A DNA stretch of 64,000 bases from NCBI GenBank assembly GCA_026929865.2, contig CM049400.1:23173501-23237500 (forward strand), in the 5' to 3' direction. The DNA is from Hyperoplus lanceolatus. Lineage: Eukaryota; Chordata; Actinopteri; Uranoscopiformes; Ammodytidae. How positions within the stretch are numbered: position 1 is the stretch's first letter; each line of letters opens with the position of its first letter. A model generated the notes under the pieces. The model was not told the origin of the DNA. It made no database searches and saw only the letters and a program-made list of their open reading frames with translations. The position numbers and the translations under genes were made by a program. Below are positions 23,840 through 39,319 of the stretch, one piece after another.

Positions 23840-24053
23840 TGGAAAAAGCTGGGGTAAAGTGAGACACATGAAAACCTTTTTTGAAACAATCATATTTTCA
23901 CTGCTGTTCGCCCTGAATAAATTCTGATAACGTACATTGCTAGGAAACATCCTGAATTAATGGGAAATATGTACAATTGACTGATAAATCATTTTAGCTC
24001 ACTAAGAGGAGAGCAAATGTAAAAAGTGTCTCACATTACCCCGTTCTCCCCTA
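23840..24053. mobile_element. Second copy of a GGGGAGAACGGGG terminus
   Basis: Read inward from 24053 the sequence is TAGGGGAGAACGGGGTAATG, then TGAGACAC, a terminus of the same family as 20615-23673. GGGGTAAAGTGAGACAC at about 23850 may be the matching inner side of a short solo element. It could instead be the true right end of a composite insertion. Confidence 0.5.
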
Positions 24054-26873
24054 CTAATAAAACATATCAACCGAAAGACTTCAGTATGTAATACACCAAA
24101 TCCAATTAAATTGCACAATGTGCTTACAAAACAAGTTTGGTTACTGTGGGGGTGCCTATCTTTCTTCTCCTGCTTTGCAAAATCAAAAACAGCCATCTAA
24201 AATACATAAACATTGAAAGAGCTGCCTAACAGTCCCCTTCGTGGTATTCGCAAGCGTCACTACCAGTCTTCCTCTCCCCTGTCTGGCCGGCCCAGCTGCC
24301 TGGATGGCCGATTTTGATGGCGCCAAGCACTCTGCAACTCTGCCGTAATCAGGAACAGCGAGGGGCAGTCTCTATCACAGAGAGTTTCTTTCCCTTTCCT
24401 TTGTTTTCCACAGATTTCCTTCCTCGTTTTCTTAGATATTCTCTCCCAACTGATGTAAGTCCAAACAGAGGCCTATTTAGAAAGTAAACAGATGAATGAG
24501 GGGAGGTTCTAGGCTTGGCGTCCATGGAGTCAGGCTCAGAGCGGAGACGTCTCGCTCCACCCGCCTAGTGCTGACAAAGCCTGTAAATATACAGCATGAC
24601 AAATGGCATGGCTTTGCAGCAGTCCCCCAACCAATCTCTGGCAAGCAGGCCTGATGCCGGAGAGGCTAGCCGACAGGCCGTGTCTGATTCACTGTCACAA
24701 GAGACACATTGTGAATAGGACAGAGAGACACTGTAGCACAAACACTAATACCCCTCGAGTGGGTGACACATTGGGAAAACCCTTGGTTTGTGGCTCCAGT
24801 GTTAGCCTCAACGAGAAGATCACAATGTGAAGTTTTTTGCAGCTCCTCGTCGCAAAGTGTGAGCTATAATGTGTGTCCCTCTTGTGTATGCTGCTGATCA
24901 ATCACTTCCCTGTATCCATTTTTTTCTCCCATGGCTCTCTTTAAGATCGCTCTTGAGGCCCTGCTCTGGTTACATCTGGCACAGCTTGGCTGCTCATGTT
25001 TGGCTTCCACCAAATATGTGTATGAATGGGAACCTATAGTTTTACCATGGCAAATCTATTTTCATGCTTCTCTCTAAAGGACATCCTATTGGGGAAAATC
25101 CATCTGAGGAGAGCTCATATAACTTTATCCTCGTCTAACTTTTGGCAATAAGCTTGGCTATCATGCCTACCCTAGTTATGTGCTTATTCTTAATAACTAA
25201 GTGAAAGGCCATACATGGGGAATCTATTGAGATGTTGATGGATCAGAACTGTTTTAGATGCAAGGTTTAGAGAAAGGAATGTCTTTGAGGAGTGTGGTGG
25301 ACCCTGAGGGAAAAGGCTCTGTTGACCTCCAAGGATAGACCTGCAAACTGAAAGGGCTATGCTCTTTCCGGCTATGTTCTCTACCAGGATTTCCTTCCCT
25401 TCTCTTAGGCCCACTGAAGCACCAGGGACATGGGACGCTGTGGGCCACCTATTGTGAGCACCGAGCAGGTTTACTAGCTGAGGTCACACAGGGAGTCTGT
25501 GAGCGCCAGACTGGCAGGCGATCCACAGTTTCCTCCGAGATAGGAGATCAGAGTAAATCAGAGTTAGGAGTTGTTACCCTTTAAGAGTCCTAATGAACAC
25601 TGCTCATTTCCCCCCAGCACACAGCTATGTTTGAGATGTGGAGCATTATGAGGATGGTATTTTGTGCTCTCATCCGTTTTTCATCGACTGGCTCTCCTTT
25701 CAGCAAACATGATATCATCCTGGTATCATGGCTAACTTAATGCAGCCATTATTAGTGTTTTGTTATGTAGCATTAGCATATAGACTGGAGCTCAATTAGT
25801 CATGCTCTGGACTTATGCCCCGCATGGATACTGTGTTACCTCTTAAGAGGATTTAATTTTTCAGAGGCTGCCGGGGCCATAAAGACAAAAGACAAACCAA
25901 TTGATTTTAATTTGTTGGCAACGTCAGGGGAGCCTGTTGGAATAGACACATGAAGATAAATCTCCTAAGCTCTAGTAATGACAGGACTGTAATGACAACC
26001 AGCTGATCTGGACAGAACTGCTGCTGAGACTCTAGGAAACTGCTTGATTCTGACCACATTATATAGCATTATCTATATCTATTGTTAAAACGTTCATGAA
26101 GCTGTGAACAAACCTTCAGAAGCCTGGATGGTGAAAAGAGCATCTGACATTTTCAGATTGCGGGTATCCCTCTATATAGCTCAAACTGCAGTATCATGCT
26201 CAGAATAATTAAATTTGAAACACAAATAGGAAACACACTTGACACAAACTCGACAGCTTTGTGTGATGATTGTACTCCTACCTGCTCTGTTTTTTTCAGT
26301 TTTGATGGTCAAATCAGTCTTTATATTGTACGGTTCTTCTCCGTTGGGGTACAGTTCAGTAGCTGAACACATTAAATCCAGATTCCATTGGTGTGTTATT
26401 ATAATGCATCATACAAGCATGTCACATTTAACAACTGTCAGGGATTGATACATGCTCTTAAATCCTTATTAAAGTCTAGAAAAATTGTGTTCTACTCCAA
26501 GCTAATACATTTTGTTGTGTGCACCAAATGAAACATAGTTTGGGTATAAATCTTTTTCTCTAATTTAGAATGAATTCAATCTGTTTCTGTTAAAGCATTT
26601 GCTATGTTTCTTGGAATCCGTCCAAAGCATAATCCTTGTGGATCTGACAAGTTAGTGATTTGCCATGGAACATTGAATTTCACTTTTGTATTTCACCACT
26701 GCAGTTATTTCAGGAATTTGCAAATCTATCATTGGCGTTTTGTTGATGCTCAAGCTTTAAGGACAGGGATCATTCGCTTACTTGCTCTCACTCTAAGGCT
26801 TGCACAGTTCTGACTTGTACTTTCCTTTTTTTCAGTCCATGATTCAGTGCCTCCTGCTCTCCTCTCTTAATGC
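24054..26873. other. Intergenic sequence, no repeat or gene recognised
   Basis: Relatively complex, non-repetitive sequence with no supported exon. This quality makes it a candidate for conserved regulatory DNA, but that would need alignment with other fish. A TGGCGCC site at 24316-24322 is the only possible Smad motif noted. Confidence 0.4.
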
Positions 26874-26910
26874 TTAAAGATCTCCTATTATACTACTTTT
26901 CTGGTCTTAA

Positions 26911-28353
26911 AGCTCCCATATTATGCACTTTGCTGTCAATTTTATATGGTCTAAGTAGTCCCTAATACTTATTTTTTTAGATGTTTGCTGAAAAACCCGT
27001 TCAGATAATTTATTGTAGCAAGCCTCTATACCCTGATTGTCCTCTGGTCTCAGGATGACCTATATTTGTGTCTGCAGTCTGCGATTTGGCTGGCCCCTCC
27101 CACCTCTCTGCCGGGCTTTCTTTATATGTCCATGGGGCTCTCCCACCGTCTCTGCCGTGCTCTCGCGATACTAGAGAGACACTGCGTGACTGCGAACACA
27201 GTGTTTACCCGGAGCTAAGCCATACTTTGAACAGTTTATAGACATAACCTGACATGATTAAAACCAGTGGAAACAGTAGCTTCAAAATTTGATTTCTACA
27301 GGAATATCTTCCCATCCTTTGTCATGTTAAAAACGAGTCATTATTAGACTGCAAGGGGAAAGCTAAGTTAGTGTATCAGGAGCAAAACTTGGTGCTACAA
27401 CCGAAGCTACATGGGCGCTAACGCTAAAAATAAGACTCAGACGATTTAAAACAAGTGAAAACAGTAGCTTCAAAGTTTGATTTCTACAGGAATATCTTCC
27501 CATGCTTTGTCGTGTTAAAAACTGGTCATTATTAGACTGCAAGGGGAAAGCTAAGTTAGCGTATTAGGAGCAAAACTTGGTGCTACAACCGAAGCTACAT
27601 GGACGCTAACGCTAAAAATAAGACTCAGACGATTTAAAACCAGTGAAAACAGTAGCTTCAAAGTTTGATTTCTACAGGAATATCTTCCCATCCTTTGTCA
27701 TGTTAAAAACGAGTAATTTGCAGACTGCTGTGGGGAATATAAACAGCGTGTTATGAGCAAAAGCTGGTTGCTTGTCCCAAAGCTAATAGCTATACACCAG
27801 TCAGGCAAAACTACCAATAAAACTTAAAAAAAGCACAGGTAGCTTCCTATCCGTTGTGTTATTAAAAACGAGGCATTAATAGACTGCTGTGGTTAAGATA
27901 AATTAGTGGAGTATGAGCAAAAGCATTCTGTGTTGGTGTATGTAACATTCAGGCTGTACTACGGGCATCTTGTCGCTTAGCGGGGAAAACAACATGGCTG
28001 TCGCTCGGAAAATTTTCCATCGGATCTTGGGGCCGTGGACCAATAAGAAATGGGGGGGTGGGGTTATCATAGACTACTGCACGGTGGACGTTTCTGGTTA
28101 CTAATGTGGGGGGGGGAGTATGGACATATAAAGAAAATATGGGGATGTGGCTGTGCCGACTATTACGTAATAGTCGGCGAGAATTCTGACTGGAGTATAT
28201 TGGGGGGGAAGGGTGGGGGTTTCAGAAAGGGGGAGAGTGAGAAAAGCAGAGATTGTTATTTTTTTGATATTTTGGCAGTCTCTAGGCACACCGTGGACCC
28301 ATGGATATGTTAGAACACATTTAAAAAAGTGCATTTAGCATAATATGTGACTT
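26911..28353. mobile_element. Inner TTAA-type element with internal tandem repeats
   Basis: Flanked by TTAA at 26907-26910 and 28354-28357. Ends read inward AGCTCCCATATTATGC and AAGTCACATATTATGC. It holds the 187-bp tandem array and lies wholly inside 26878-28797, so it inserted later. Confidence 0.65.
27256..27940. repeat. Tandem array of about 187-bp units
   Basis: Units start at 27256, 27443 and 27631, with a more diverged one at about 27811. Shared landmarks are AACAGTAGCTTCAAA, TTTCTACAGGAATATCTTCC and GAGCAAAACTTGGTGCTACA. The first two units are the most alike; the last half of the third and the fourth are degenerate. Confidence 0.88.
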
Positions 28354-29070
28354 TTAATTTATTGTTAAAAACTGCTATAGAGCAACCTGACACGAATCAC
28401 ATCACAAAAAACCATGTAGATTTTCGGGACACTCTTCCTCTCACCCTAGCGAGCACAGCAGTCTGCTCCACACACTGCTTTGAGCTTATCCGCCCCCCCC
28501 CCCCTCCTGCAAACCCCACTCCGTTGTGATTGGTTACCTTCCTTGCCTGAGCAGCATTACCATACATGGAAACAGCCGGGAACATGACGACACGATACCC
28601 GGAAATTTGAACAAGTGAATTCTCGACCGGCTGCCCTAGTGTTTAGTGCTCTGCATAGCCACCCCAGACGGTAAGCAGGGAATACGTCTAAATGCATGTA
28701 CGTAATTATTTGATACGCTAGTATGGTTAAATATGACTATAAATCATTATAACAACGTTCATAGGTCATAAAAGTCGAAAAGTATCATAGGTCCTCTTTA
28801 ACTTTATAGAGCCCAGCATTGAAATTGTAACATCAAGAACGTTTATTAGCCTTGCCATCTACAAGCAAAAGAGTGACTTCAACAATTTTCAATCAGGGAG
28901 AAACTGAGCAAAGGTAGTGTCCTGGGCAGAGTGGAAAGTATGCCCTCTCTGCAGAAGTAAATCACCATTGGGGAAAGACAGGGTCACAGAGCTGACCCCG
29001 CTGAACCAGCAGGGTTTAAATCACAACCCCTAGGTGAAGAGAGACAGCATCTGCTACTTAAAAAAAACTA

Positions 29071-29260
29071 GTGCTGTCAAACGATTAAAATATTTAATTT
29101 ATTAATCGCATTAATGTCATAGTTAACTTGCTATTAATCGCAATTAATCACACATTTTTATCTATTCTAAATGTCCCTTGATTTCTTTTTGCCCCATTAT
29201 TTTTTCTCATTTTAATGCACACATTATCTACACACCCTTGTAATTCAGTGTAGTTTTTCT
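29071..29260. mobile_element. Truncated hAT element of the TAGGGCTGTCAAACGATT family
   Basis: TAGTGCTGTCAAACGATTAA followed by repeated ATTAATCGC motifs matches the left end of the intact copy at 50784-51763. No right terminus was seen. Confidence 0.6.
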
Positions 29261-29318
29261 AAAATATCATAATTTCCATTTCAGTGCAAACAATGTAGAT
29301 ACCCCCCATCCCTAGAAC

Positions 29319-29936
29319 TAGCCTGGTCCAACCAGACCATCGTACTTCATTTCATTTGTACAGAAGGTCTGGAAGTGCTGTAATTGGCAAACGTTCACTC
29401 ACTTGGAGGCGGGTGTCTGTGAAGTTTAAAACTATTGGATCTGCCCAGTGCCACTCTGGATTAGCCAACCAATCGCATAACGTTTGGTCGTCACGTGTGT
29501 CATGAGCCGGCTTCTGGCGGTGCGTTCCAGTTGGACAGGGAACTCGGAAATTTCCGACTTCACTACATATTGTGGTCTATGGATCTACCGGTACCTGGCA
29601 ACGGTAACTTGTTAGAGCCTAACGTTTAGTTATTTGGACGAGAAAGGTTGTCGCCGTCCATACTTTCGCGAGCAGATGCACTGGAACACAGACAGTTCGG
29701 AACCCGGAACTACCAAGTCGGAAATCTCAGTGTTCCGAGTATAAAGGAACGCAGCATTCAACTGAAACTGGAGCGCGACTTCGACGTCATCGTTCTCAGC
29801 CACTCGCTCTGTTCGCTGATTGGACACACAGAAATCTGTTCGAGCAGGATCCCAATAATACGCCCCATCACCAGACTGACTACTGAAGGGAAAATGAAAT
29901 TTGGCCGGATGTAGGTAGGCGGGCGGAGCCAGTCTA
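29319..29936. mobile_element. DNA element with a 9-bp flanking direct repeat
   Basis: CCCTAGAAC occurs at 29310-29318 and 29937-29945, exactly bounding a 618-bp segment. It starts TAGCCTGGTCCAACC and, read inward from the right, starts TAGACTGGCTCCGCC. Part of the repeat may be 8 bp plus a chance C. There is no coding capacity. Confidence 0.6.
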
Positions 29937-30380
29937 CCCTAGAACAGCATACACAAACATAATTGGAACTTAATTTTTTTTATTAAAAACCAAACTATAA
30001 AACAACATAAACCAAATGAGTATTAAGGCTAAATTAAACTGGTTGCTGTCTAAATGTTTTGGAAGTTGTTCCTCCAATGCTTATTTCCGACTTGTGTGTG
30101 AACCATAGATAGTAAACGCCTGTGTGCGCTCACGCTCAGGTGGTTGCAATGACGCTGCTGCAGCCGAGGCGCTCCAGTCGCCCTTTGTAGCTAAAGTGAA
30201 CATGAATGACTGCCGGCTGCCATTAACTTAAATGAAGTTTTCGGTTTGTGCGCAAGTAGTCCTATTGCAAATGACAGGCTTTCTTTTCTGTTCTTTCACC
30301 GCGTAGTCCCGGAGTCACACACGGAAGACACTTCCTGCAAAGGAAGCGCAGCAGGGCTAGGAAGTGTGAAACGGCCGTAG

Positions 30381-30536
30381 GGGCCCATGTCCACCAGATG
30401 CACAATTTTCAAGACGGAGTGCTCCATGCGTGCACCGATCGATGGTCATTCAAAAAAAAGAGACGTTGATAAGCATTGCAGAGGGGTGCTTGCAGTGCAA
30501 ACAGCGCATTCGGTGGACACGGGCCCTAAGGCTGCA
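30381..30536. mobile_element. 156-bp MITE, Harbinger-like
   Basis: Inverted ends GGGCCCATGTCCACC and (inward from the right) GGGCCCGTGTCCACC. They are followed by related GCGC-rich bases. The flanks TAG and TAA are compatible with a mutated three-base TNA target. Too short to code. Confidence 0.65.
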
Positions 30537-33820
<3,284 letters not shown>

Positions 33821-35259
33821 GGGGCCGGTTTCCCAAAGCCTTCGTAGAGCCTTCTTAACGCTACGTCATTCGTAACCCCTACGTAGAGTTCCTACTTAAC
33901 ATTTCGCCTGTTTCCCGAAACGTTCTTTGCTACGAATCTCTTTCGTACGTCATACGTTGGTAAGGTTGGTCTGGAGCGCCCGCAGAGCCTTCTTAGCTCT
34001 ACCGTAGGGATGTTTCAGCTCTCATTTGTGTCATTTAACTAATAAATCTGACTGTATTTCATATCAAACGGACACAGCGATGACTGTATTAAATGACAAA
34101 CTGTTAAAAACGATAACTGTATATAGCGTACATATCACATTTAAAGTAAGCTATATATTTTAGCAGAATACCATTCACTCTGATTCACAAAGTGTTCAAA
34201 CTATATGAACAAGTACATAGTCATCTAACTGACTTGACAATCAGCATTAACTGATTGGATGCGATGTCCGTCAATATGAAAATACTTTATAAGGCCTACG
34301 TGATACACTATAACCTACAGTCAGATCGTTTTTATCAGTTTGATAATTAATAGTCATCGCTGTGTCCCTTTGATATGAAATGCAGTCAGATGTATAAATT
34401 TAATGACAAGTGAAGTCCCTGCGATCGCTGTGGCATCGCCAGAGATAGGCTACTACAGACCCCCACATATCCTTCCGTAAGCACCATGCGTAAAACGGAC
34501 ACGAGTGACATCCCTGTTGCGCATGGAACTGCCACAAGTCATTCATGAAGAAAATAATTGCTGGAAACAATCTTAATCTCCTCCGCTGTTTCTATATTTT
34601 TCTATAGCCTAGGCTACCTTTTTTAAATCAGTATAGGCTATGGTAGTACGTTCGACCAAGGTTAACACTAGAACCATCGCACTGCGGAGCTGTCAGCTGA
34701 GCCGGCTGACAGCTCCGCAGAGTCGGCTCAGCTGACAGCAGAGTGCGTCGGATTCTCCGTCTCAAAACATGTAAACGTGTGAAAAAATTAATGAATAATC
34801 AATTAAAGCTTACCTTAAAATAAGTGTGCCATGTTACTGTTTATTGTAATTAGGATTTTAGCTCATTTGGACGCTGTTTGGGCCGTCTGTTTTTATTGGC
34901 TATTGGCGATATAATATCTACTTTCAGTTTCCTTACTGACCCACCACGAAACGTGATTATTGTTCTTAAAGATACTTAGATTATAAAGCAAGAGGTGTTA
35001 AATAAATGTTTCGGCTTAGAAGGATTTCTAGTAATCTTTTATTCGCAAAGACTTGTCATGCAGCTTCGCATGAAATAAGCAGGAAATGGAAAATCGAACT
35101 CTGAGCAATCGATTTTAGCAGTGTACGTACGACGTAAGGAGTGTTTCTCCTAAGAGACCGTTCGGGAACCACGACTACAGAGGTAAACAACTTTGGTAAA
35201 TCATAACGTAGGAGTCTTCGTAGCTCGCTAAGAGATGACGTTATCGGGAAACCGGCCCC
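33821..35259. mobile_element. 1.4-kb element with GGGGCCGGTTTCCC inverted ends
   Basis: The exact 14-bp inverted terminal repeat GGGGCCGGTTTCCC lies at both ends. CTACGTAGAG- and CTTCGTAG-type motifs recur in both subterminal regions. No convincing target duplication or coding frame. It contains overlapping 16-bp hairpins at 34682-34739. Confidence 0.65.
34682..34739. repeat. Two mutually exclusive 16-bp hairpins
   Basis: Arms 34682-34697 and 34705-34720 are perfect complements with a 7-base loop. Arms 34689-34704 and 34724-34739 are also perfect complements. The two overlap, so only one could form at a time. Confidence 0.93.
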
Positions 35260-35354
35260 AGCACAGTTGTAGATAAGAAGCCTGGTTTGAATAATATTCG
35301 TCATAGATATAAAGTCAATAAATGTGTGAATGTCGATAGTTAGCCTGTAAATGG

Positions 35355-35415
35355 GAACAGGTCTCCCTTGCAAAAGAGTCTTCGGACTCAATGGGATATA
35401 CCTGTATAAATAAAG

Positions 35416-35453
<38 letters not shown>

Positions 35454-35454
35454 A
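35355..35454 (+). mobile_element. Non-LTR retrotransposon 3' tail
   Basis: AGGTCTCCCTTGCAAAAGAG, TCAATGGGATATACCTGTAT, then AAATAAAGGTAAAA and an (AAAT)n run. This is the widespread fish LINE tail ending in a simple repeat. Severely 5' truncated. Confidence 0.6.
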
Positions 35455-36219
35455 CTAATGGTGTTCAAGCACTAATAATTAGCTGCTACCTAGAGCTAGT
35501 TCGTCAAAGTTATCTGTATGAGGCTTTTGGAATCTGACCTAACAAGATTAACACTGGAATTGGAAATATTAGGGGGAAAAGACTTAATTGTTTATGATGT
35601 TCTTGTAAGTGCAACAGTTTGTACTGTATATTTTTGCCATGTTTAATGTGACTTGCTCGCCCACTTTTGTCTGAAGCGTCAGTTGGGAGATTGGCTGGCG
35701 TGACCACTGCATTATTACCTGGGGGTCTCCAGGGGTGCTTGGGCCTGGACCTTCACAGGGAGAGGGGCAAGCCAGGGGACAGGCCTGTGTGAACAGCTGT
35801 GCCCTGTTTTAGATCTGCGTACACAGTTACCTCTTACTCTTTGAAGAAGTCTTTCCTTAAACACTTTCACACATGCAACATGCAATAGTAGAGAAGGGCT
35901 CGGACGTGACTGTAGGATGAAAAGTTAAAATGCCTAAACTATGATTTCTTAATTTAAGAAAAAGGCAAATAATTTTGGTGGCTTTTTAAAATTGCACTTT
36001 TAAAAATGATGAATCTTCAATGGTTCTTCAAATGGAGCTGTATGGAATCATCAAAAAAGTGTTCACTGCCAAAGGGACTAATTGTGATTCCATATAGTAA
36101 AGAATCATTTAATTTTAAACCATAAAATCCTTTGTAGAAACACTGAGTGTTCTATAAGCCTATGTAACAGCATTTCAGATAGATAGCCTCTTCTATTGCA
36201 TTGCTGTGAGGAGCCTTAA

Positions 36220-37096
36220 AGCAGCTCTGAGTAACATTGAAATATCTTTTAAACAGCCTCATGTTTCCTCACATAATCATAAATTACCTGTAACAGCAAA
36301 CGAGACTGTCAGTGCAAAGAAAGACGTTTTTTTATAGTTTTTATTACTGCATTTGGTATGGTCGCACACCCAGTCCGATTTTCGGTTCACACGTGCATGC
36401 TCTATCCATATTGGTCGCAGATTTCAGTGTGGCGCAACAATGCGATTTGAGAAGCCTATCCCTCCAGGTGAGGGAAGGGGAAGGGGAGCCTTGTTTGAGA
36501 CAGTTGTTTGTCGTCATAATGACTGATAACGGGGCTGAACCATCAAAGAAAAAAAATAAAATGCAATGAAGAAAAGCTAAAAGGGAGAGATAGGCGGGCG
36601 GGAGGGCGTTGCCAAGCAACGTATACACAATTTCACGGGAGCGAACTAGACTCCTAAATCAATGAGCGGTAGCCTACTAATACAAAGTTTACTTTGCCTC
36701 ACCATCATCAGATGACCATTATTCATCTGAAATAGTCATTATTTACAACAACATAAACACATTACCTCATCGTGTTCCATACTAACTGCCGTCTCTCGTT
36801 CATTCGCTTTCTGTGAGGACACGTAATCTTTCAGCTCCGTGAGAGGTGACACTGCATCAACCCATTGCAATCAGGTGTGTGTAGCACTGACTGGCATTAG
36901 TTGATGCTGTGTCACTAACCACTCTCACGGAGCCGAAAAGAGTCCGGTGCCCTCACACTTTCAACACACGGACATGCACTATATTGCTTCCTGATCAGCA
37001 CGAGCTAGAAAACAGCTTCACGACAGCTGGCGTCGTAAAAATACTACCGCTTTTGTCCAAAGGGGACGCCAACGTGCCATGTTACTCGTAGTGGCT
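36220..37096. mobile_element. 877-bp TTAA-type non-autonomous element
   Basis: TTAA at 36216-36219 and 37097-37100. Ends read inward AGCAGCTCTGAGTAACAT and AGCCACTACGAGTAACAT, matching at 14 of 18 positions. No transposase, so it depended on a piggyBac- or Kolobok-like enzyme. Confidence 0.8.
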
Positions 37097-38499
37097 TTAA
37101 GCTTCAGAATTTAATTGCCAATGACCGCTTCTTTAACTGTTGTGCACATGACAAATACACCTCTTGAATCTTGAATCTCTCAATCCTATTTAAAGCAATA
37201 GTCTACTTGACAGTTCTGTTTTAACTGTGTAATTCAAATTCATGAAAAAAATATTAGCTCTGTCTGAGAGAACCAGTCTGATGCGTTACAGCGCAAAACA
37301 CAACAACGACTATTGTCATGTTAGTTTTGTTCAAATAAATTAAAATAAGAACATATTAGTCATCAACACATAAACATAAAAGTGAAATCTTTAAATTGTT
37401 TACATATTTTTGCAGTTGGCACCAGCAAGTTGCAAAAGCAAAAAATGGCAGTGTTATGGAAGGTTATGCGGAAAATAGCTCTTTCATTGAATCACCTATT
37501 GGAAAATCTTGAAAAGTGCATCAGTTAGGGAAATGTGTTGTAACTCTGGTTATCCTTCATTCTGATATTTAATGTACAAACTTTGTTTGAAATGTTTTTT
37601 TTCAAATCCTGAAAATGAGATGTATTTGTTTTGAACAGACTCTATTGGCGCTGTCAATTAGGAAACAACAAGCCGGGACTTGATGAACAGCATTTCTCAA
37701 CCATAGAGAATAGAGAGAATCTCCACCAATTGTAAGTTATTTCAACATAATTGACATACCTACAATTTTTTATTGTATAGTTAACAGCCTTTAGTGTTTG
37801 CTTTTGGACCAGAGTGTGAGTAAAAGTGACAGAGTAAATGTGTATTTACAAAAAGAGGAAATTATTCTAAATGGATTTGTATATGTGATAAGCGACCAAA
37901 AAGTGACTGGATTTAAATTTTCCTTTTTGCTGTCTGAGTTCACATTGTACAAAGGTGTTTGTACAAAGTAAAAGACCCCATTCATTGAAAGAAAATCCAA
38001 ACAAAATTGTTTTTGTTTTTCTGCCTCCATATATCCGATGGCGATAATACAAAATCTAAACCCCTACACCAGTTTGAAATAAGCCACTGAAGAACAACTT
38101 CCAACACATTCACAACAACCTATTTAATTTATCCTAAATTGTACCAATATGTATACTTATTTATTTAATAGGCTATGTTTAATGTTTTAAAGTTTGGTTT
38201 TAATTAACAGAAAGACATTTACCAAAAATGTACAAAAAATATATAGATATTAATTTCATGGGGAGAAATCTGAATCAGCAAAAAATTACAATTGGCAGGT
38301 TGGATTTTTTTGTCTAAATTACAATCAGTGCACCCTATTCATTTTTCTACAATTATTTCTGCACACACTAGGATATGATATTAATTGAGAATTTCAAATG
38401 AAATCAAGATGACAGGCTAACATGTCATTAGAGCGAAATGCATGGGTTAAGTTTATGCAAGTTTTCGATCATACTTTGTGTGCTACTGAATTTATTTTT

Positions 38500-38566
38500 G
38501 TGCTACTGATTATTTTTGCTTGCTAGCACCAGCGCTACCACCTAAAAAAATAAGCGTACAGCCCTG
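38500..38566 (-). mobile_element. Lone hAT-like terminus
   Basis: Reverse complement reads CAGGGCTGTACGCTTATTTT and then GGTGGTAGCGCTGGTGCTAG, like a fish hAT end. No second terminus or duplication found. Confidence 0.45.
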
Positions 38567-39275
38567 CCTACACTCTGAATATCTAACTCTACATGTAGAC
38601 ATGAATTGCTGTATGCTATCTTGTTGATTTACACATATGAATGACATATTTGTGTGCTGCACTGCACCCATCTGAGAGAGAGTAGTGTATTAGAAAAATT
38701 AAGTGAGAGTCCTCTATCTGTTACTTTTGACAGTAACGTTGGCTGCTTTTCGACTTATTGTACATATTTAAGCAGGTTCTATAGTTCACTCACGTAACAG
38801 TGACCGAGTCAAGACCCTGTTACAGGGTCGATGGATCATCCGTATGTAACTTATGCTGCACCAGATTTAAAGCATCTGAAATGTCTGCATGCTCCTAATG
38901 CTTTCAGACGTGTCTCATGTCAATCAGTTGCAGCAGCAGCCAGACTCACTGACTTATGAGCCAGCTGGGTTTTCCTTTGACTTAATTGAAAATTGCATGA
39001 CACTGATTTAAATGTAGCGGTACTCTGTAATAACAGTTTACTTTTTCTTGTCTGACATGTGATTGAGTTACAAAGGGGAATGCATTTGCAACAGGTGCCT
39101 CTAACACAGTGCAGGCATGAGGGCCTCCATGTCCACCCTCAGTAACCTCCCTCTGCCCCAAAGCCCTAAGGCTGCCAGGGAAACCTGATTCCAGTTCAGA
39201 CACTGGCACACTGCTGCTGCTGCTGCCCTCAGAGTATCCACTGGTGAAACACTGAGAGATCCAGAAATGTCCTAG

Positions 39276-39280
<5 letters not shown>

Positions 39281-39319
<39 letters not shown>
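39281..39319. repeat. (TG)n(AG)n simple repeat
   Basis: About 30 bp of TG followed by a short AG run. Confidence 0.95.

Larger units (their letters stand above)
26878..28797. mobile_element. Outer TTAA-type DNA element
   Basis: Flanked by TTAA at 26874-26877 and 28798-28801. Left end AGATCTCCTATTATACTACT; right end read inward AGAGGACCTATGATACTTTT, an imperfect inverted repeat. TTAA duplications are typical of piggyBac and some Kolobok elements. No transposase frame, and interrupted by the inner element 26911-28353. Confidence 0.65.
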
